Below are positions 1 through 9,397 of a stretch of 64,000 nt of DNA, in pieces; within the stretch, counting starts at the first letter, position 1; every line of letters begins with the position of its first letter. Source of the DNA: Harmonia axyridis (Eukaryota > Arthropoda > Insecta > Coleoptera > Coccinellidae). A program made the translations under genes and the position numbers. Under the pieces are notes generated by a model that searched no databases, was not told the DNA's origin, and saw only the letters and a list, made by a program, of their open reading frames with translations. The DNA is taken from assembly GCF_914767665.1 (NCBI RefSeq), contig NC_059502.1, positions 14,508,001-14,572,000 of the forward strand. Reading direction: 5' to 3'.

Positions 1-141
1 AAGGTTTGGCAAATTTTGCTCTCCTAGTATCATCGGTTTTTTCAATTCGTTTGGCGCGTTTGAAGTTCGTTTTCTGAATTTCTGATATATTCAGGTATTT
101 ATTTCAATATACTTTGAGTTAATATGAAACGTTGATTCACT

Positions 142-500
142 ATGGGATATAAGAAGTGCGTTCTTTGCAGGCGCGGATCCACGGGGGGGGAACTGGGGGA
201 ACGTTCCCCCCCCAAATGGCCCGGGCACCTCTTAAATTTTGCCGGCCCTCTTAGAATTTGACATACTAAGGCTCGAATAATTACAAGATCAGCAAAAATT
301 TCACTTTCAATACATTTTGTGGAAAACCATGAACGGCAAAAAAATGACGTCCCAAAATGGCGGAGGTGTCTGGGGTCCACATTTTCAGTATTTTGAGTAT
401 CTAAAAGTTCCCCCCCCCAAAAGTGGGGCCTGGTTCTTTGTGGAGAAATTCGCGAATTGAGTGAAATATCGTATCACTGATATGATTTCATTTCCGAGCG
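142..500 (+). pseudogene. THAP-domain exon remnant split by a hAT MITE
   Basis: The ORF starts at an ATG at 142 and encodes M-G-Y-K-K-C-V-L-C before a 265-bp insertion at 168-432. It resumes after 441 with the E-(T/I)-R-E-L-S-E-I-S-Y-H continuation seen in the other copies, then reaches a stop (TGA) directly after SYH. Only the first cysteine pair of a THAP C2CH finger is present, and the later C and H ligands are missing. The element has therefore kept only the first part of a transposase exon. It cannot encode a working DNA-binding domain here. The identification as THAP is by pattern only. Confidence 0.5.
168..432. mobile_element. hAT-type MITE with 8-bp target duplication
   Basis: A 265-bp GC-ended insertion. 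It starts CAGGCGCGGATCCACGGG and ends with AGTGGGGCCTG, so the extreme termini CAGGC and GCCTG are inverted. It is bracketed by the direct repeat GTTCTTTG at 160-167 and 433-440. An 8-bp duplication and CAG-type termini are characteristic of hAT elements. The inner sequence AATTTGACATACTAAGGCT is shared with the related element at 7893. There is no transposase ORF. Confidence 0.82.
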
Positions 501-753
501 CTTCATGCCAAATTTGATAGTTCATGTTGGGGACTAAATTTGCCAACTGAAAATGACATAGGTATGCTTCCTCTATCTATGTTTATTACTCTGAGTTGAG
601 TACATAGGTAATTTTTGATTCGCATAAATGTTTCTCAATAAAATAAATTCGAAGAAGCAGTCAAAAGGCAATTTCATCCTATACATAGCGCTAGTTACGT
701 CACTTGGATATGTGTAAAATTGAATGTTCTACAGTAGGTATTGGTATGTTATA

Positions 754-1410
754 AAGGGTGTTTTTTTTCGAGGTATATAACTTTAAGTTGGCATTACTGT
801 TCAAGATGGCGACCGATTTAACAGCTGTCAAGTGATTTATTCTCAGTTTGGTTTGGCAATTCATCATGAATAGACTCACACCTGAACAACGCTTGCAAAT
901 AGTGCAATTTTATTTCGAAAATAATGGTTCTGTGCGGAATACGTATCGCGCACTACGTCCATTAGCGATGAAGCGCACTTCTGGTTGAATGGCTACGTCA
1001 ACAAACAAAACTGCCGCATTTGGAGTGAAGCTAATCCTCAAGTGTATGTCGAAACACCGTTACATCCAGAAACCCTGACTGTTTGCTACGCTTTATAGGC
1101 TGGTGTATCTAATCATTGGTCCGTACTTCTTCAAAAACGATGATGGCCAGAACGTTACAGTCAATGGTGATCGGTATAGAGCCATGATTACTAACTTTTT
1201 CATTCCTGAATTGAACAACCATGATGTCCAGGAACTGTGGTTCCAACAAGACCGGGCAACATGTCACACAGCACGTGCCACAATCGATTTATTGAAAGAC
1301 ACGTTTGGTGACCGCCTAATTTCACGTTTTGGACCTGTGAATTGGCCTCCAAGATCTTGTGATTTAACACCGCGAGACTGCTTTCTGTGGGGCTATGTAA
1401 AGTCATTGAT
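754..1410 (+). mobile_element. DD41D (rosa-like) element, family A copy 1, 3'-truncated
   Basis: After a TA at 752-753 the element starts AAGGGTGTTTTTTTTCGAGG, the 5' terminal repeat seen in the copies at 7980, 31588, 51635 and 58890. Similarity stops near 1410 and the 3' terminal repeat is lost. An internal deletion joins the N-terminal start to the catalytic domain at CGTCCATTAGCGATGAAG, near 958. It is a slightly larger deletion than the one in copies 2 and 4. Confidence 0.85.
868..1410 (+). pseudogene. DD41D transposase pseudogene, family A copy 1
   Basis: A broken Tc1/mariner-superfamily transposase. The N-terminal start (MNRLTPEQRLQIVQFYFENN) is joined by deletion to the catalytic domain. 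The long open part at 1103-1450 encodes a segment with the second catalytic Asp, mutated in context to FQQDRATCHTA (usually DGATC), and the third-Asp region LTPRDCFLWG. A stop lies between the WCALWAGG-equivalent region (CYAL*AG) and the rest, so the frame is interrupted near 1095. The last residues of the ORF (after VKSLI) are unrelated flanking sequence. It is not functional. Confidence 0.8.
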
Positions 1411-2469
1411 CTTAGCATTTTGTGGGTATTCTCAAATTGTTGTTTTGTGATGTTTTCTCGGTGACGACATGATCGTAATTCGACTGTTGTGTTCGAGGAC
1501 ACCTACGATGCAACAGCAATTTGAAAATTTTGAAAATTAATCAGCCTAAGGCCTAAAAACGAAATAATAATTGATATCATTGTAAAAATCAAACACATCA
1601 AAAGAAAAATCTTAAAATTATAATTGAATAAAAATTGACTGATTAAAGTAAGAGCTCGAAAAAAGCTTGATATCGAAAATTTTTATTGTCATCCCTTTTC
1701 AGGCTTCTTATGTGGATACCTGTAAATCAATAAATAAATTAACCACACCAAAAAAGCAGTGTTGGCTAGTGACAGTACCTATAAAATTATGAGGCACATC
1801 AGAAAAAATTATTATTATTGTAATGAATTCTACATATACAGGGTAGTCCAGATTTTAGTGCAATAACTTTGGCGTCGGATAGAACAACTCTTTTCATGAA
1901 AAATTCCTATAAACATATTCATATATCCTAATAAGCTTCGTTTTCGAGATCCTACAGGTTGTTAGAGTTTGAAGAAAAATTCTGTTTTTAGTTATATAAC
2001 ACTAGCATTATTACATTCATTGTTTTTATTTTTAGGTACCTATTGGAGTCTAGATAATGTACCTAGTGTTTCGAAATAAGTAACTAAGTGTTTTTTGCCA
2101 AAATTATTCAGTGGCGTAGATATAGGGGTGCGATGATCCTATCGAAAATCTACAACACTGTCTTTTTTTCAGGAAAGCTGTTGAAGTTCCAAAAAATTTT
2201 CGTTGTTCCTTTGTAGCCTTCACATAAGAATAATAATAAATTCAATATTTCTGATCGTACAGTACAATACAAAGGGGTTGTGAATTATTAACCACTTATT
2301 GAGTAAGTAGATTCAAATTTCCACAATATGCATTTTCAATGTTCCACCACAAAATTCACAAATCCATCATAAGTGTATACGTTTATGTATACCTAATCCG
2401 AGATATCTATTGCGTAGGTATCTTATTCAATATAAGGAAGATATGAAACAAATATTGTATGAGTGGGAT
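1411..2469. other. AT-rich DNA with one MITE end, no gene seen
   Basis: No convincing ORF. From about 1838 a sequence TACAGGGTAGTCCAGATT followed by a GCAATAACTTTGG stretch looks like one end of a TA-target MITE of the CAGGGTG class. A CAGTGGCGTAGATATAGGGG motif at about 2110 resembles a lone hAT terminal repeat. Neither has a recognisable partner end. Confidence 0.4.
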
Positions 2470-2760
2470 ACGAATCGGGGAGGGGGATCCAAAGGATAGT
2501 ATAAAGAGAAGCCACGCCTACCACCTACGCCAATCGTTGAGAGGGAACAGCAGCGAAAGTGATTGATTCAAGTGGCTTGCTTGCTGTGACTGAAGTCTCG
2601 ACAGTTCCCCCTGTTATTCAATTTTGTCATCACTTCTTCTGAGCTCAAAGCCGCCATCGTCTTGTGATTTGGAGAGATGTTTCGTAAGATTTACGAGTAG
2701 AAACTTTTTGATGCAACAGCCACTTTTATGAAGCTCCTAAACAGTCACCACCGATCCACG
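2470..2760. other. GC-richer island, possible host promoter or exon
   Basis: A less AT-rich stretch with none of the dispersed repeats found around it. It holds a TATA-like TATAAAG near 2500 and, about 175 bp further on, an ATGTTTC directly before GTAAGA, a possible start codon and splice donor. This is weak evidence. I see no extended coding potential and assign no function. Confidence 0.2.
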
Positions 2761-2824
2761 TGTCATTTCTTTGATGAAAAAATGGTTAGATTTGTTCTGA
2801 ACACAAAAAACGACTGAAAAATTG

Positions 2825-4000
2825 GAATTGATTTAATCCATTTTTTTTTTCGGAAATTTCCGTTTTTTAACTATAATTTCTGAAATAACGTACTAATCGC
2901 CAAACTGCAAGCATTTTGTTGATCTACACAGTCGAATAAATCAATAAAATGTCAATTGTCCCATGAAGGAACTTTCAAGTTTTTTTCAATTTTCTAAGGG
3001 TTAGAAGAAGTATGGAAAGTTTTACAAAAATTTTTGGACAAAAAATTTTTCAGGCTTATCAGGAATCGTCAATTCTGGCACCACTTACTGATTTTGCGGT
3101 GAGCTATTCGTCACAGACCCCTCAAATAAAAACGTTTTTTGAACATCGGGTTCTGATCTGAAACGTAGTGAAGTTTAAAGGGCGTAGCTTACGTCCAGGA
3201 GAAGTTGCTGCTTCGGGAATTTAATCAATTTTTTTTTCGAAAATTTCAGATTTTTATCTATAATTTCTGCAATAACGTACTAACCTACTAAACTACAAGC
3301 ATTTTCGTGATCTACATAGTCGAATAAATCAATAAAATGGTACAATAGTCCCATGAAGGAACTTTTAATTTTTTTTCAATTTTCTAAGGGTATGGAAAAA
3401 TTTACGAGAATTTTTCAGGTGAGATCGAAATTCGGCTAATCAGGGATCGTCAATACTAGCACCGCTCACCGATTCTTCGTAGAGCTCACGGTTTTGAGGA
3501 AATTTGAACTCGAAATTTGGGAAAAAATTGAATTTCCCTCCAAAAATCGTTATATCTCCTGAAATATTCGTCACAGACCCCTCAAATAAAAACGTTTTTC
3601 AAACATCGAGTTCTGATCTAGAACATAGTGAGGTTTCAAGGCCGTAGCTTACGTCCAGGAGAAGTTGCAGTCTCGGGAATATTATCAAGTTTTTTTTCGA
3701 AAATTTCAGATTTTTACCTATAATTTCTGAAATAATGTACTGATCGCCCAACTGCGAGTATTTTTGTGATCTACGTAGTCGAATCAATTGATGAAATGAT
3801 ACAATAGTCTCATGAAGGAACTTTTATTTCAATTCTGGCACCGCTCACCGATTTTGCGTAGACCTCACAGTTTTGAGGAAATTCAAACTCGAAACTTGGG
3901 AAAAAATTGAATTTCCATCCAAAAATCGTTATATCTCCTTTATTATTCGTCACAGACCCCTCAAATAAAAACGTTTTTTTAACATCGCTCTGTATATTGT
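2825..4000. repeat. Three-unit tandem repeat, period 380-460 bp
   Basis: The phrase CGTCACAGACCCCTCAAATA recurs at 3109, 3569 and 3948. The blocks between share GTAGCTTACGTCCAGGAGAA, ATAATTTCTG.AATA.CGTACT and CCATGAAGGAACTTT. Unit spacing is about 460 then 379 bp, the last unit carrying an internal deletion. The short ORF on the minus strand here is only a frame through the repeat. Confidence 0.8.
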
Positions 4001-4960
4001 TAAATACCTCAGGAGATGAAGCGTATAAGTAACCCCAGACATTTTGTCAGAAAAGTAAAAGGTTTAATTCTTAATTCTTGACTCTCTCGATAAGAGGAAA
4101 AAATAACAAAATGGGAATAAAAGAAAAAAATCATAAAAACTGGTAAAATAAATAACTAAAATAGGTTCTTGTATATTTATCATCTGTAATTTATAGTTTG
4201 TAACTATTGTTTAGATATAATAATTGTTACTATCTGGCACAAACCAAAAGTTTGTGCTGTGTGTGACTGTACTAAATTTGATAAAATAAATTCAATTGTT
4301 TGATTGTATATTTCCAATATTTTCTCTTTCATTTCCGAGCGAATGTTTGACGATCAAATTCAGATGGCTCAAGAGATGAGCACCTGCTTATTCCATTAGC
4401 ATTTTTTTCTTATAATCTTTTTCCCTGGAGTGTAACTAAAAACGCTTTCGATGATATATAGAGAATTCAAGATCTAATCTCTGGCATAAATAGCGATTTC
4501 TTCCAATTATAATTAATGTTTCCTCTATTAATCTTGATTATTACGTATACAATGCATATAAAAGGGAACATAGGGATATTTTTCTATTGGTCTGCAACTT
4601 TGTTCGCAATTCATTAGCTTTCAATCTTATCTACATCGTAATTCATTTGGATTATTGTGATTAGTGGTAATAAGGGTTGTTTTATGCTTACCCTTTATCG
4701 AATTAAAGGTTGAGTGACCCATATAAAAGTTTGAATATGTAATTGAATTGAAAATCGTCTGCTGAGGGTGATTTCTCGTTTTTGAGATCTAGAACAAATG
4801 TTAATTTAATTGATAGATACATTTATTCTCTTATATCAAGTTTCCAAATACGAACATTTTCAGAAGATAATTTTGATATCTGAAGATATACCTAGATCCT
4901 AGAAAGTCTATACACAAAGAACCATTAGGAGGGAACACCACCACGTGGCTGGTATTGAGG
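4001..4960. other. AT-rich DNA, no gene seen
   Basis: Homopolymer-rich sequence without a long ORF, splice-bounded open stretch or recognised repeat. It may be intergenic or intronic. Confidence 0.4.
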
Positions 4961-4964
4961 AATC

Positions 4965-5210
4965 CATAAACCAATTGAATTTTCAATTACGAATAATGAT
5001 CAGGTTCATGAAATGTCCAATTAAGTAGTCGAAACATCCAATGTTTTTTCCTCAATAACTCCTGAAATATTAATTTTAGGTATAGGGTTTGCTTAGGTAC
5101 CTGACCCCTCCCCTTGTAAACGTAGAATAGACTCTGAAATAATAAAAAAAAATTGTTCTAATTTTAAAATCTTGATTTTTTATGAAAATAAGTTGTCCAT
5201 GTTAAGTGGA
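4965..5210. repeat. Dispersed repeat Z, partial copy
   Basis: Shares the run TTTTTCCTCA.TAACTC, GG.ATAGGGTTTGC, ACCCCTC, ACGTAGAATAGACT and GTTGTCCATGTT with the larger copies at 6150-7650 and 47862-48555. Only the first half of the repeat is present. Confidence 0.6.
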
Positions 5211-5223
5211 CAATAGGAGGTAA

Positions 5224-5335
5224 CTGATGATGTAGGTCACCTTTTATATTTTTATATTTACTATATTTATTCATTTATTTTTGTGTTGTCTTTTCAGAGC
5301 CCCGTGGGCGATTTAAATATAATCGAAACATCGGC
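5224..5335 (+). ncRNA. Hammerhead-ribozyme-like motif split by an intron-like insert
   Basis: CTGATGA at 5224-5230 is the exact first core box of a hammerhead ribozyme. The second core appears downstream as a stem GATT...AATC followed by GAAA, then ACATCGGC (5311-5335). PLE-type minimal hammerheads have the order CTGATGA, stem II, GAAA, short stem III, GGC. Here the two boxes are separated by a 66-nt block that begins GTAGGT and ends TTTTCAG (5232-5297), with a pyrimidine tract. The parts are seen. A functional or ancestral ribozyme is an inference. Confidence 0.35.
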
Positions 5336-5340
5336 AGAAT

Positions 5341-6149
5341 TTCATCTTATTGATTTCCTTCGCCCTTGAATTCTACCAATTAATTAATTGACAATGATTA
5401 CACCAATGGAAACTACTGAAAAAAAATCTAGTATAATGATTTTTGTTTCATGTTTATAACACCAATAAAAAAGAAGTTTTCATTTCATGCCAATCCTTAT
5501 GTACTAATGTTAAGTTAATTAATTCATTTCATATTGCTCATCCCATATTTCATTCAAAGGGTGTCCATTTAGATATCATCACACATAGTCGAGAGAGTGG
5601 TGCGTTTAGCGGTTTGTAGCAGAACCCAGGACCGTTTGAAACGTCTGGTTATTTGCATATTAGCGAAAAATTACATGGGGCTTTTCCGGCTATGGGGTGA
5701 TGCAACTATACGTGACTATAGTATACTGAATATGTATGAGTAGGGGATGAAGCTCCATCCTGCAAAGAGTATGTGACAGACATCCAAATAGAAATGATCG
5801 TTTTTTTAAATGCTTTTCCACGAACGGAAAAGTAAATACAGTTTGGCACAGAAAATTAAACTTGCAACAATAAAAAATTTAATCGATTCAATTTGATTAT
5901 TAGAAGAATGGCAGTTAACATAAGAATATCTTTGAGTTATCGAAATTTTCATATTGGAAATTGATTATATTGCACATCAACAAATTGAGGTAGGCAAATG
6001 AACTAGAAAAAAGGAGAACAGGATGGCCTATCTTGAAAAAGTTCAATCGGATATTTCATTTTTTCACCTAAGTATCAATTTTGCCATAAAACGCCTCGAC
6101 AGGTATGTTCTTAATGGCAAGTTTTTACATATAATCTCAACAAACAATT
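5341..6149. other. AT-rich DNA, no gene seen
   Basis: No ORF or repeat with a clear partner. A modestly GC-richer patch at 5590-5770 shows no coding frame. Confidence 0.35.
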
Positions 6150-6523
6150 TATCACAATTCATGAATTGTCAAATTTTGTTATCGCAAAATCGAATTTAAC
6201 TTTCTTTCTGTGTTTTCCGATTGTCAAGGACTACTCCACACAGTTAGAAATTGTGGTTTTTCCTCATTTAAAGTTCTTCCTCGATAACTCTCAAAGTATT
6301 CATTTCAAGTATATAGGGCTTGCTCAAGTGACCCCTCTCTTTTTATACGTAGAATAAACTGAAATAAAAAAAAAATATGTTCTGATTTGAAAATCTCGAG
6401 TTTTAATGAATTTGAGTTGTCCAAGTTCATGACCTTCTGATAAACACCCTGTACATTAGTCATCCCTGTATAAAAGTCTTATAATACTACGTGTTTGCAG
6501 AATCGAAAATGAAAAATCAAAGA

Positions 6524-6667
6524 AAAATAGTTATTTATTATACAAGGGAAAAAAGGATTAGATTTTAGCTCGAGGTTATGTTGTCTCCCGACGCGAAGCG
6601 GAGGGAGACAAAAAACCGAGAGCTAAAATCTAATATTTTTCCCGTGTATAATACACTATTTTTTTCT
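6524..6667. repeat. Long terminal hairpin with GC-rich tip
   Basis: The outer arms ATTATACAAGGGAAAA and TTTTTCCCGTGTATAAT pair. So do TAGATTTTAGCTC with GAGCTAAAATCTA and GTCTCCC with GGGAGAC, leaving a tip ACGCGAAGCGGA. The whole forms one extended imperfect stem about 55 bp long. Confidence 0.8.
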
Positions 6668-6910
6668 GTGACAGGAAAAACGACAATTTAATAGTGAAAG
6701 AACATATTATTACAATATATTAAAGTCAGAGTGTTATCGATATGAATTTTGAATTTTTAAACTAGTAAGCTGCAAATAGACCTGCGTTGCTAAGGGAAAC
6801 TTCAAAGTAATCAAATATCTGTCAATTTAATTTTGTGATTTATTTCAAAAATTACGAACTCAGTAATAATTGTTTAGTGGTTATTTTGTTGAATAATATA
6901 AAGTTGAAAA

Positions 6911-7132
6911 ATGTCTGATTCCGAGTTTTCTCTAACTCCACTGGAGTTGATAGAAGCAGCGCAAGTAGCGTCACGAAAATTATTGCCAGCTAAATCGCGG
7001 AAAATTTACGAAACCGCGTATTCAAGATTTATGGAATGGAAAATGAAAAAGACATGCAGTTCTTTCTCGGAGATAGTGTTATTGGCTTATTTTTCGGAAT
7101 TGGCACAACAACAAAAGCCATCAATAGTGTGA
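6911..7132 (+). CDS. N-terminal fragment of a tyrosine-recombinase-like protein
   Basis: A 73-residue ORF starting MSDSEFSLTPLELIEAA. The pattern S..YE.AY..F..WK (residues 28-45) followed by SFSE.VLLAYFSELA (residues 51-65) is the SAM-like, core-binding region I recognise from insect Crypton-like tyrosine recombinases. It is the part that grips DNA beside the catalytic domain. The usual protein is several hundred residues, and the catalytic R-H-R-Y part is missing: the frame stops at QKPSIV in place of the KPS.LW continuation. It is therefore a truncated remnant carried by a non-autonomous element. Family assignment is from memory of the pattern and not a search. The preceding context AAAAATGT gives a good insect start. 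Confidence 0.5.
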   Translation: MSDSEFSLTPLELIEAAQVASRKLLPAKSRKIYETAYSRFMEWKMKKTCSSFSEIVLLAYFSELAQQQKPSIV

Positions 7133-7177
7133 TCGAATTATTATTATTCCTTTATCTATATGTAGATAAATATATAT

Positions 7178-7207
7178 CCGGGAAAAAAGTACTCACTTTT
7201 TTCCCGG
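7178..7207. repeat. Perfect 13-bp hairpin CCGGGAAAAAAGT
   Basis: The arm CCGGGAAAAAAGT pairs perfectly with ACTTTTTTCCCGG across the loop ACTC. It lies shortly after the recombinase-like ORF stops and contains the same GGGAAAAA word as the element ends. Confidence 0.8.
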
Positions 7208-7747
7208 GGAAAAAAGTAATTTCGTGAAAAGTCATATTTTGTTACCTGTCAACAGAGGTAAAATGTCAAATTTTTTTCCCGTCACAGAAAAAAAGAAATT
7301 TTTTTGCAGAAATCCATATTCAAAAGAAGTGATAATAATTTTTTCTTCGAAGAAATCTCATTAACTCATGAACCGTTGAATTTTTACCAAGGTATGGCAT
7401 ATTGCTGAAATTGTCATCAAAAAAGCTAACTAATGATGCAAGATGCAATAATCTACTGGGTATGCCATTTGACATAATGCAGTAGTAGTCTGTTTCCAGT
7501 AAAACCGAAAGTTGTAGAGATCTGAAAATATTTCAGGGAGAGAGATCACTGTCTCAAACCCCAACATGGAAATTTTCAGCCCAAAATTAGGATAAGTTTT
7601 CCTTGAACGACTAATAGGTTATCGCGGTGAACCACCCTGCATATGTAACATATTATAAATTTCTCATCAAAAGTTTCAGTTTCACATGGCAAATCAACCA
7701 ATTGCCTATCTATGATACTCTGTGAACTTTAGATAATTAAAATATTC

Positions 7748-7785
7748 GGTAGCCTCCAAGATCTCCGGATTTAACACCATTAGAT
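7748..7785 (+). pseudogene. DD41D transposase scrap, third-Asp region
   Basis: CCTCCAAGATCTCCGGATTT followed by AACACCATTAGATTC reads P-P-R-S-P-D-L-T-P-L-D-S, the region carrying the third catalytic Asp of DD41D transposases. The variant SPDL (not SCDL) indicates another family than the nearby copy at 7980. It stops at once and has no neighbours of the same origin. Confidence 0.5.
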
Positions 7786-7979
7786 TCTTAGATACCCTCA
7801 CTAGACAACGAATTTGGGACAACCGATGCAAAGAAGATATATCCATGCGCAAAGTTGCCTTATGCAAAACCTCTTTTTTTGAGACAAAATCGCTGTGGCG
7901 ATGCTAGGGGGGCAGGGGGGTACCAGGCCCTTCTAAAATTCTGCTGGCACCCCTAAAATTTGACATACTAAGGCTTATA

Positions 7980-8909
7980 ATGGATGTTTTTTTTCGAGGT
8001 ATATAACTTTAATTTGGCATTACTGTTCAAGATGGAGACCGATTTAACAGCTGTCAAATGATTTATTCTCAGTTTGGTTTGACAATTCATCATGAATAGA
8101 CTCACGCCTGTACAACGCTTGCAAATAGTGCAATTTTATTTCGAAAATAATGGTTCTGTGCGGAATACGTATCGCGGACTACGTCCATTTTATTTTGTTT
8201 AGCGATAAAGCGCACTTCTGGTTGAATGGCTACATCAACAAACAAAACTGCCGCATTTGGAGTGAAGCTAATCCTCAAGTGTATGTCGAAACACCGTTAC
8301 ATCCAGAAAAACTGACTGTTTGGTGCGCTTTATGGGCTGGTGGAATCATTGGTCCGTACTTCTTCGAAAACGATGATGGCCAGAACGTTACAGTCAATGG
8401 TGATCGGTATGGAGCCATGATTACTAACTTTTCATTCCTGAATTGAACAACCATGATGTCCAGGAGATGTGGTTCCAACAAGACGGCGCAACATGTCACA
8501 CAGCTCGTGCCACAATCGATTTATTGAAAGACCGCCTAATTTCACGTTTTGGGCCTGTGAATTGGCCTCCAAGATCTTGTGATTTAACACCGCCAGACTA
8601 CTTTCTGTGGGGCTATGTAAAGTCATTGGTCCATGCGGATAAGCCACAAACCCTTGACCATTTGGAAGACAACATTCTCCGTGTTATTGCCGATATACGG
8701 CCACAAATGTTGAAAAAAGTCATCGAAAATTGGACGTCCAGATTGGACTACATCCGAGCCAGCCGTGGCGGTCGTCATATGCCAGAAATCATATTTAAAA
8801 TGTAATGCCACAAGATTATCTTGCGGATAAATAAAATTCATGTCAATCGAATAATCCATCGTTGTTTTATTGCAATTTAAAGTTCTATAGCACTAAAAAA
8901 AATACCCTT
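7980..8909 (+). mobile_element. DD41D element, family A copy 2
   Basis: Both terminal repeats are present: 5' ATGGATGTTTTTTTTCGAGG with ATAACTTTAA further in, and the inverted 3' end (AGTTCTATAGCACT then ATACCCTT). TA flanks both ends. It is 930 bp long. The internal deletion CGTCCATTTTATTTTGTTTA is the same as in copy 4, so both descend from one deletion derivative. It lies inside the hAT MITE at 7893. Confidence 0.9.
8150..8805 (+). pseudogene. DD41D transposase catalytic domain, one frameshift
   Basis: Two overlapping frames (8150-8446 and 8443-8805) together cover the catalytic half of a Tc1/mariner-type transposase. The first Asp is in FSDKAHF, the second in FQQDGATCHTA, the third in LTPPDYFLWG. 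The frame breaks at about 8430 where the run ACTTTTTCATTC of the other copies has lost one T. A 12-bp in-frame loss (residues DTFG region) also shortens the spacing between the second and third Asp from 41 residues. The DNA-binding N-terminus is absent through the family deletion. The enzyme would be dead on all three counts. The C-terminus ends with PEIIFKM as in the relatives. Confidence 0.88.
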
Positions 8910-9132
8910 TAGATTAGCAGAACTATAGTTTCGCTTCACTTTGGCCCCCACTAAAAAAAAAAACCCGGCCCCCTCTTGGGCACCTCTGTTTTCGAAAGCT
9001 GGCGTCGCCTCTGCAAAAGCGAAAACAAATATTTTGACGACGCCGATTTTTTCAAGATATCAATTCACCCACAAGTAGACGGGCTTGTGGATCGATAACC
9101 TTGAAATCCTTGAAAAATAAAAATTCACTTAC

Positions 9133-9200
9133 CCAAAACTCCCATTGTTAAGCCAACAATAGAAAGAACAGACTTCCAAGGAATTAAATAATAAAACGAA
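9133..9200 (-). other. Possible short 5' coding exon (minus strand)
   Basis: On the minus strand an ATG at 9145 in good context (TTAACAATGG) opens GGAGTTTTGG directly before GTAAGTGAAT, a strong donor. Upstream the same frame stays open for about 18 codons (read WKSVLSIVGLTMGVL). The region is between two transposons and not itself a recognised repeat. No downstream exon is identified, so this is only a candidate. Confidence 0.2.
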
Positions 9201-9397
9201 CGCTATAAAGCTCGATCATCCGATGGGATTTTTAGTAGTCGAAGTCCGGCTGAAATACAGTGTCGGCTGTCCGCAGTGAGAAGAATTAATAAATAATAAA
9301 TATTAATAAAAAAGTAGAATAAAGAGAGATCGAGGAGGCTGTTACGGATGATTTGCGGCCGGAAAAAGGCTCTGGGCGTAACCGGCAAGTCGGCGGC

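Larger units (their letters stand above)
1..595 (+). mobile_element. P-like THAP MITE, copy 1, cut by the window edge
   Basis: This is a member of a roughly 600-bp non-autonomous family that recurs at 20616, 30437, 33374 and 43904. The right end carries the family terminal repeat GTTTATTACTCTGAG preceded by CTCTATCTAT. The left end lies outside the window. Inside is the start of an ORF beginning MG(H/Y)KKCVLC, a C-x2-C start typical of a THAP zinc finger, the DNA-binding domain of P-element transposases. A 265-bp hAT-type MITE has inserted into that ORF. Copy 20616 has an 8-bp target duplication, which fits P or hAT. Assignment to the P superfamily is an inference from the THAP-like start, the 8-bp duplication and a CATG-type terminus. 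Confidence 0.7.
6524..7296 (+). mobile_element. Tyrosine-recombinase-type non-autonomous element
   Basis: The boundaries are set by comparison with the uninterrupted repeat at 47862-48555. The insert begins with a long imperfect hairpin (6524-6667). A motif TTTTTTTCTGTGACAGGAAA at about 6658 is matched in inverted form by the right end, TTTTTCCCGTCACAGAAAAA, near 7270-7293. A short ORF at 6911-7132 resembles the N-terminus of Crypton-like tyrosine recombinases. No catalytic domain is present. No target duplication can be defined because both flanks are A/T homopolymers. A second, divergent element with the same layout is at 45592. Confidence 0.55.
6150..7650. repeat. Dispersed repeat Z, copy A, interrupted
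   Basis: Aligns with copy B at 47862-48555 in two blocks, 6150-6523 and 7297-7650. Block 1 has TTTCTTTCTGTGTTTTCCG, CCTCGATAACTCT, TTTTTATACGTAGAAT and AACACCCTGTACAT. Block 2 has GAAATTGTCATCAAAAAAGC, TAGTAGTCTGTT and ATCGCGGTGAA. The intervening 773 bp are absent from copy B, so they are a later insertion. Confidence 0.75.
7893..9013. mobile_element. hAT-type MITE disrupted by a DD41D element
   Basis: The ends CTGTGGCGATGC (left) and the inverse of CAGAGGCGACGCC (right) are inverted repeats. The flanks are near-identical 8-mers, CAAAATCG at 7885-7892 and CAAAAGCG at 9014-9021, as expected of a hAT insertion with one later mutation. The inner words AATTTGACATACTAAGGCT and GGCACC tie it to the MITE at 168. 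Removing the DD41D copy at 7980-8909 leaves an element of about 190 bp. Confidence 0.7.

Noticed and set aside
1200..1502. 100-codon minus ORF
   Set aside because: Antisense shadow of the DD41D catalytic domain, as are the minus frames at 8275-8859 and 32151-32369.
5298..5369. Possible terminal coding exon SPVGDLNIIETSAEFHL after a strong acceptor
   Set aside because: The CGAAACATCGGC part and the upstream CTGATGA fit a hammerhead-like repeat better than a 23-codon exon.
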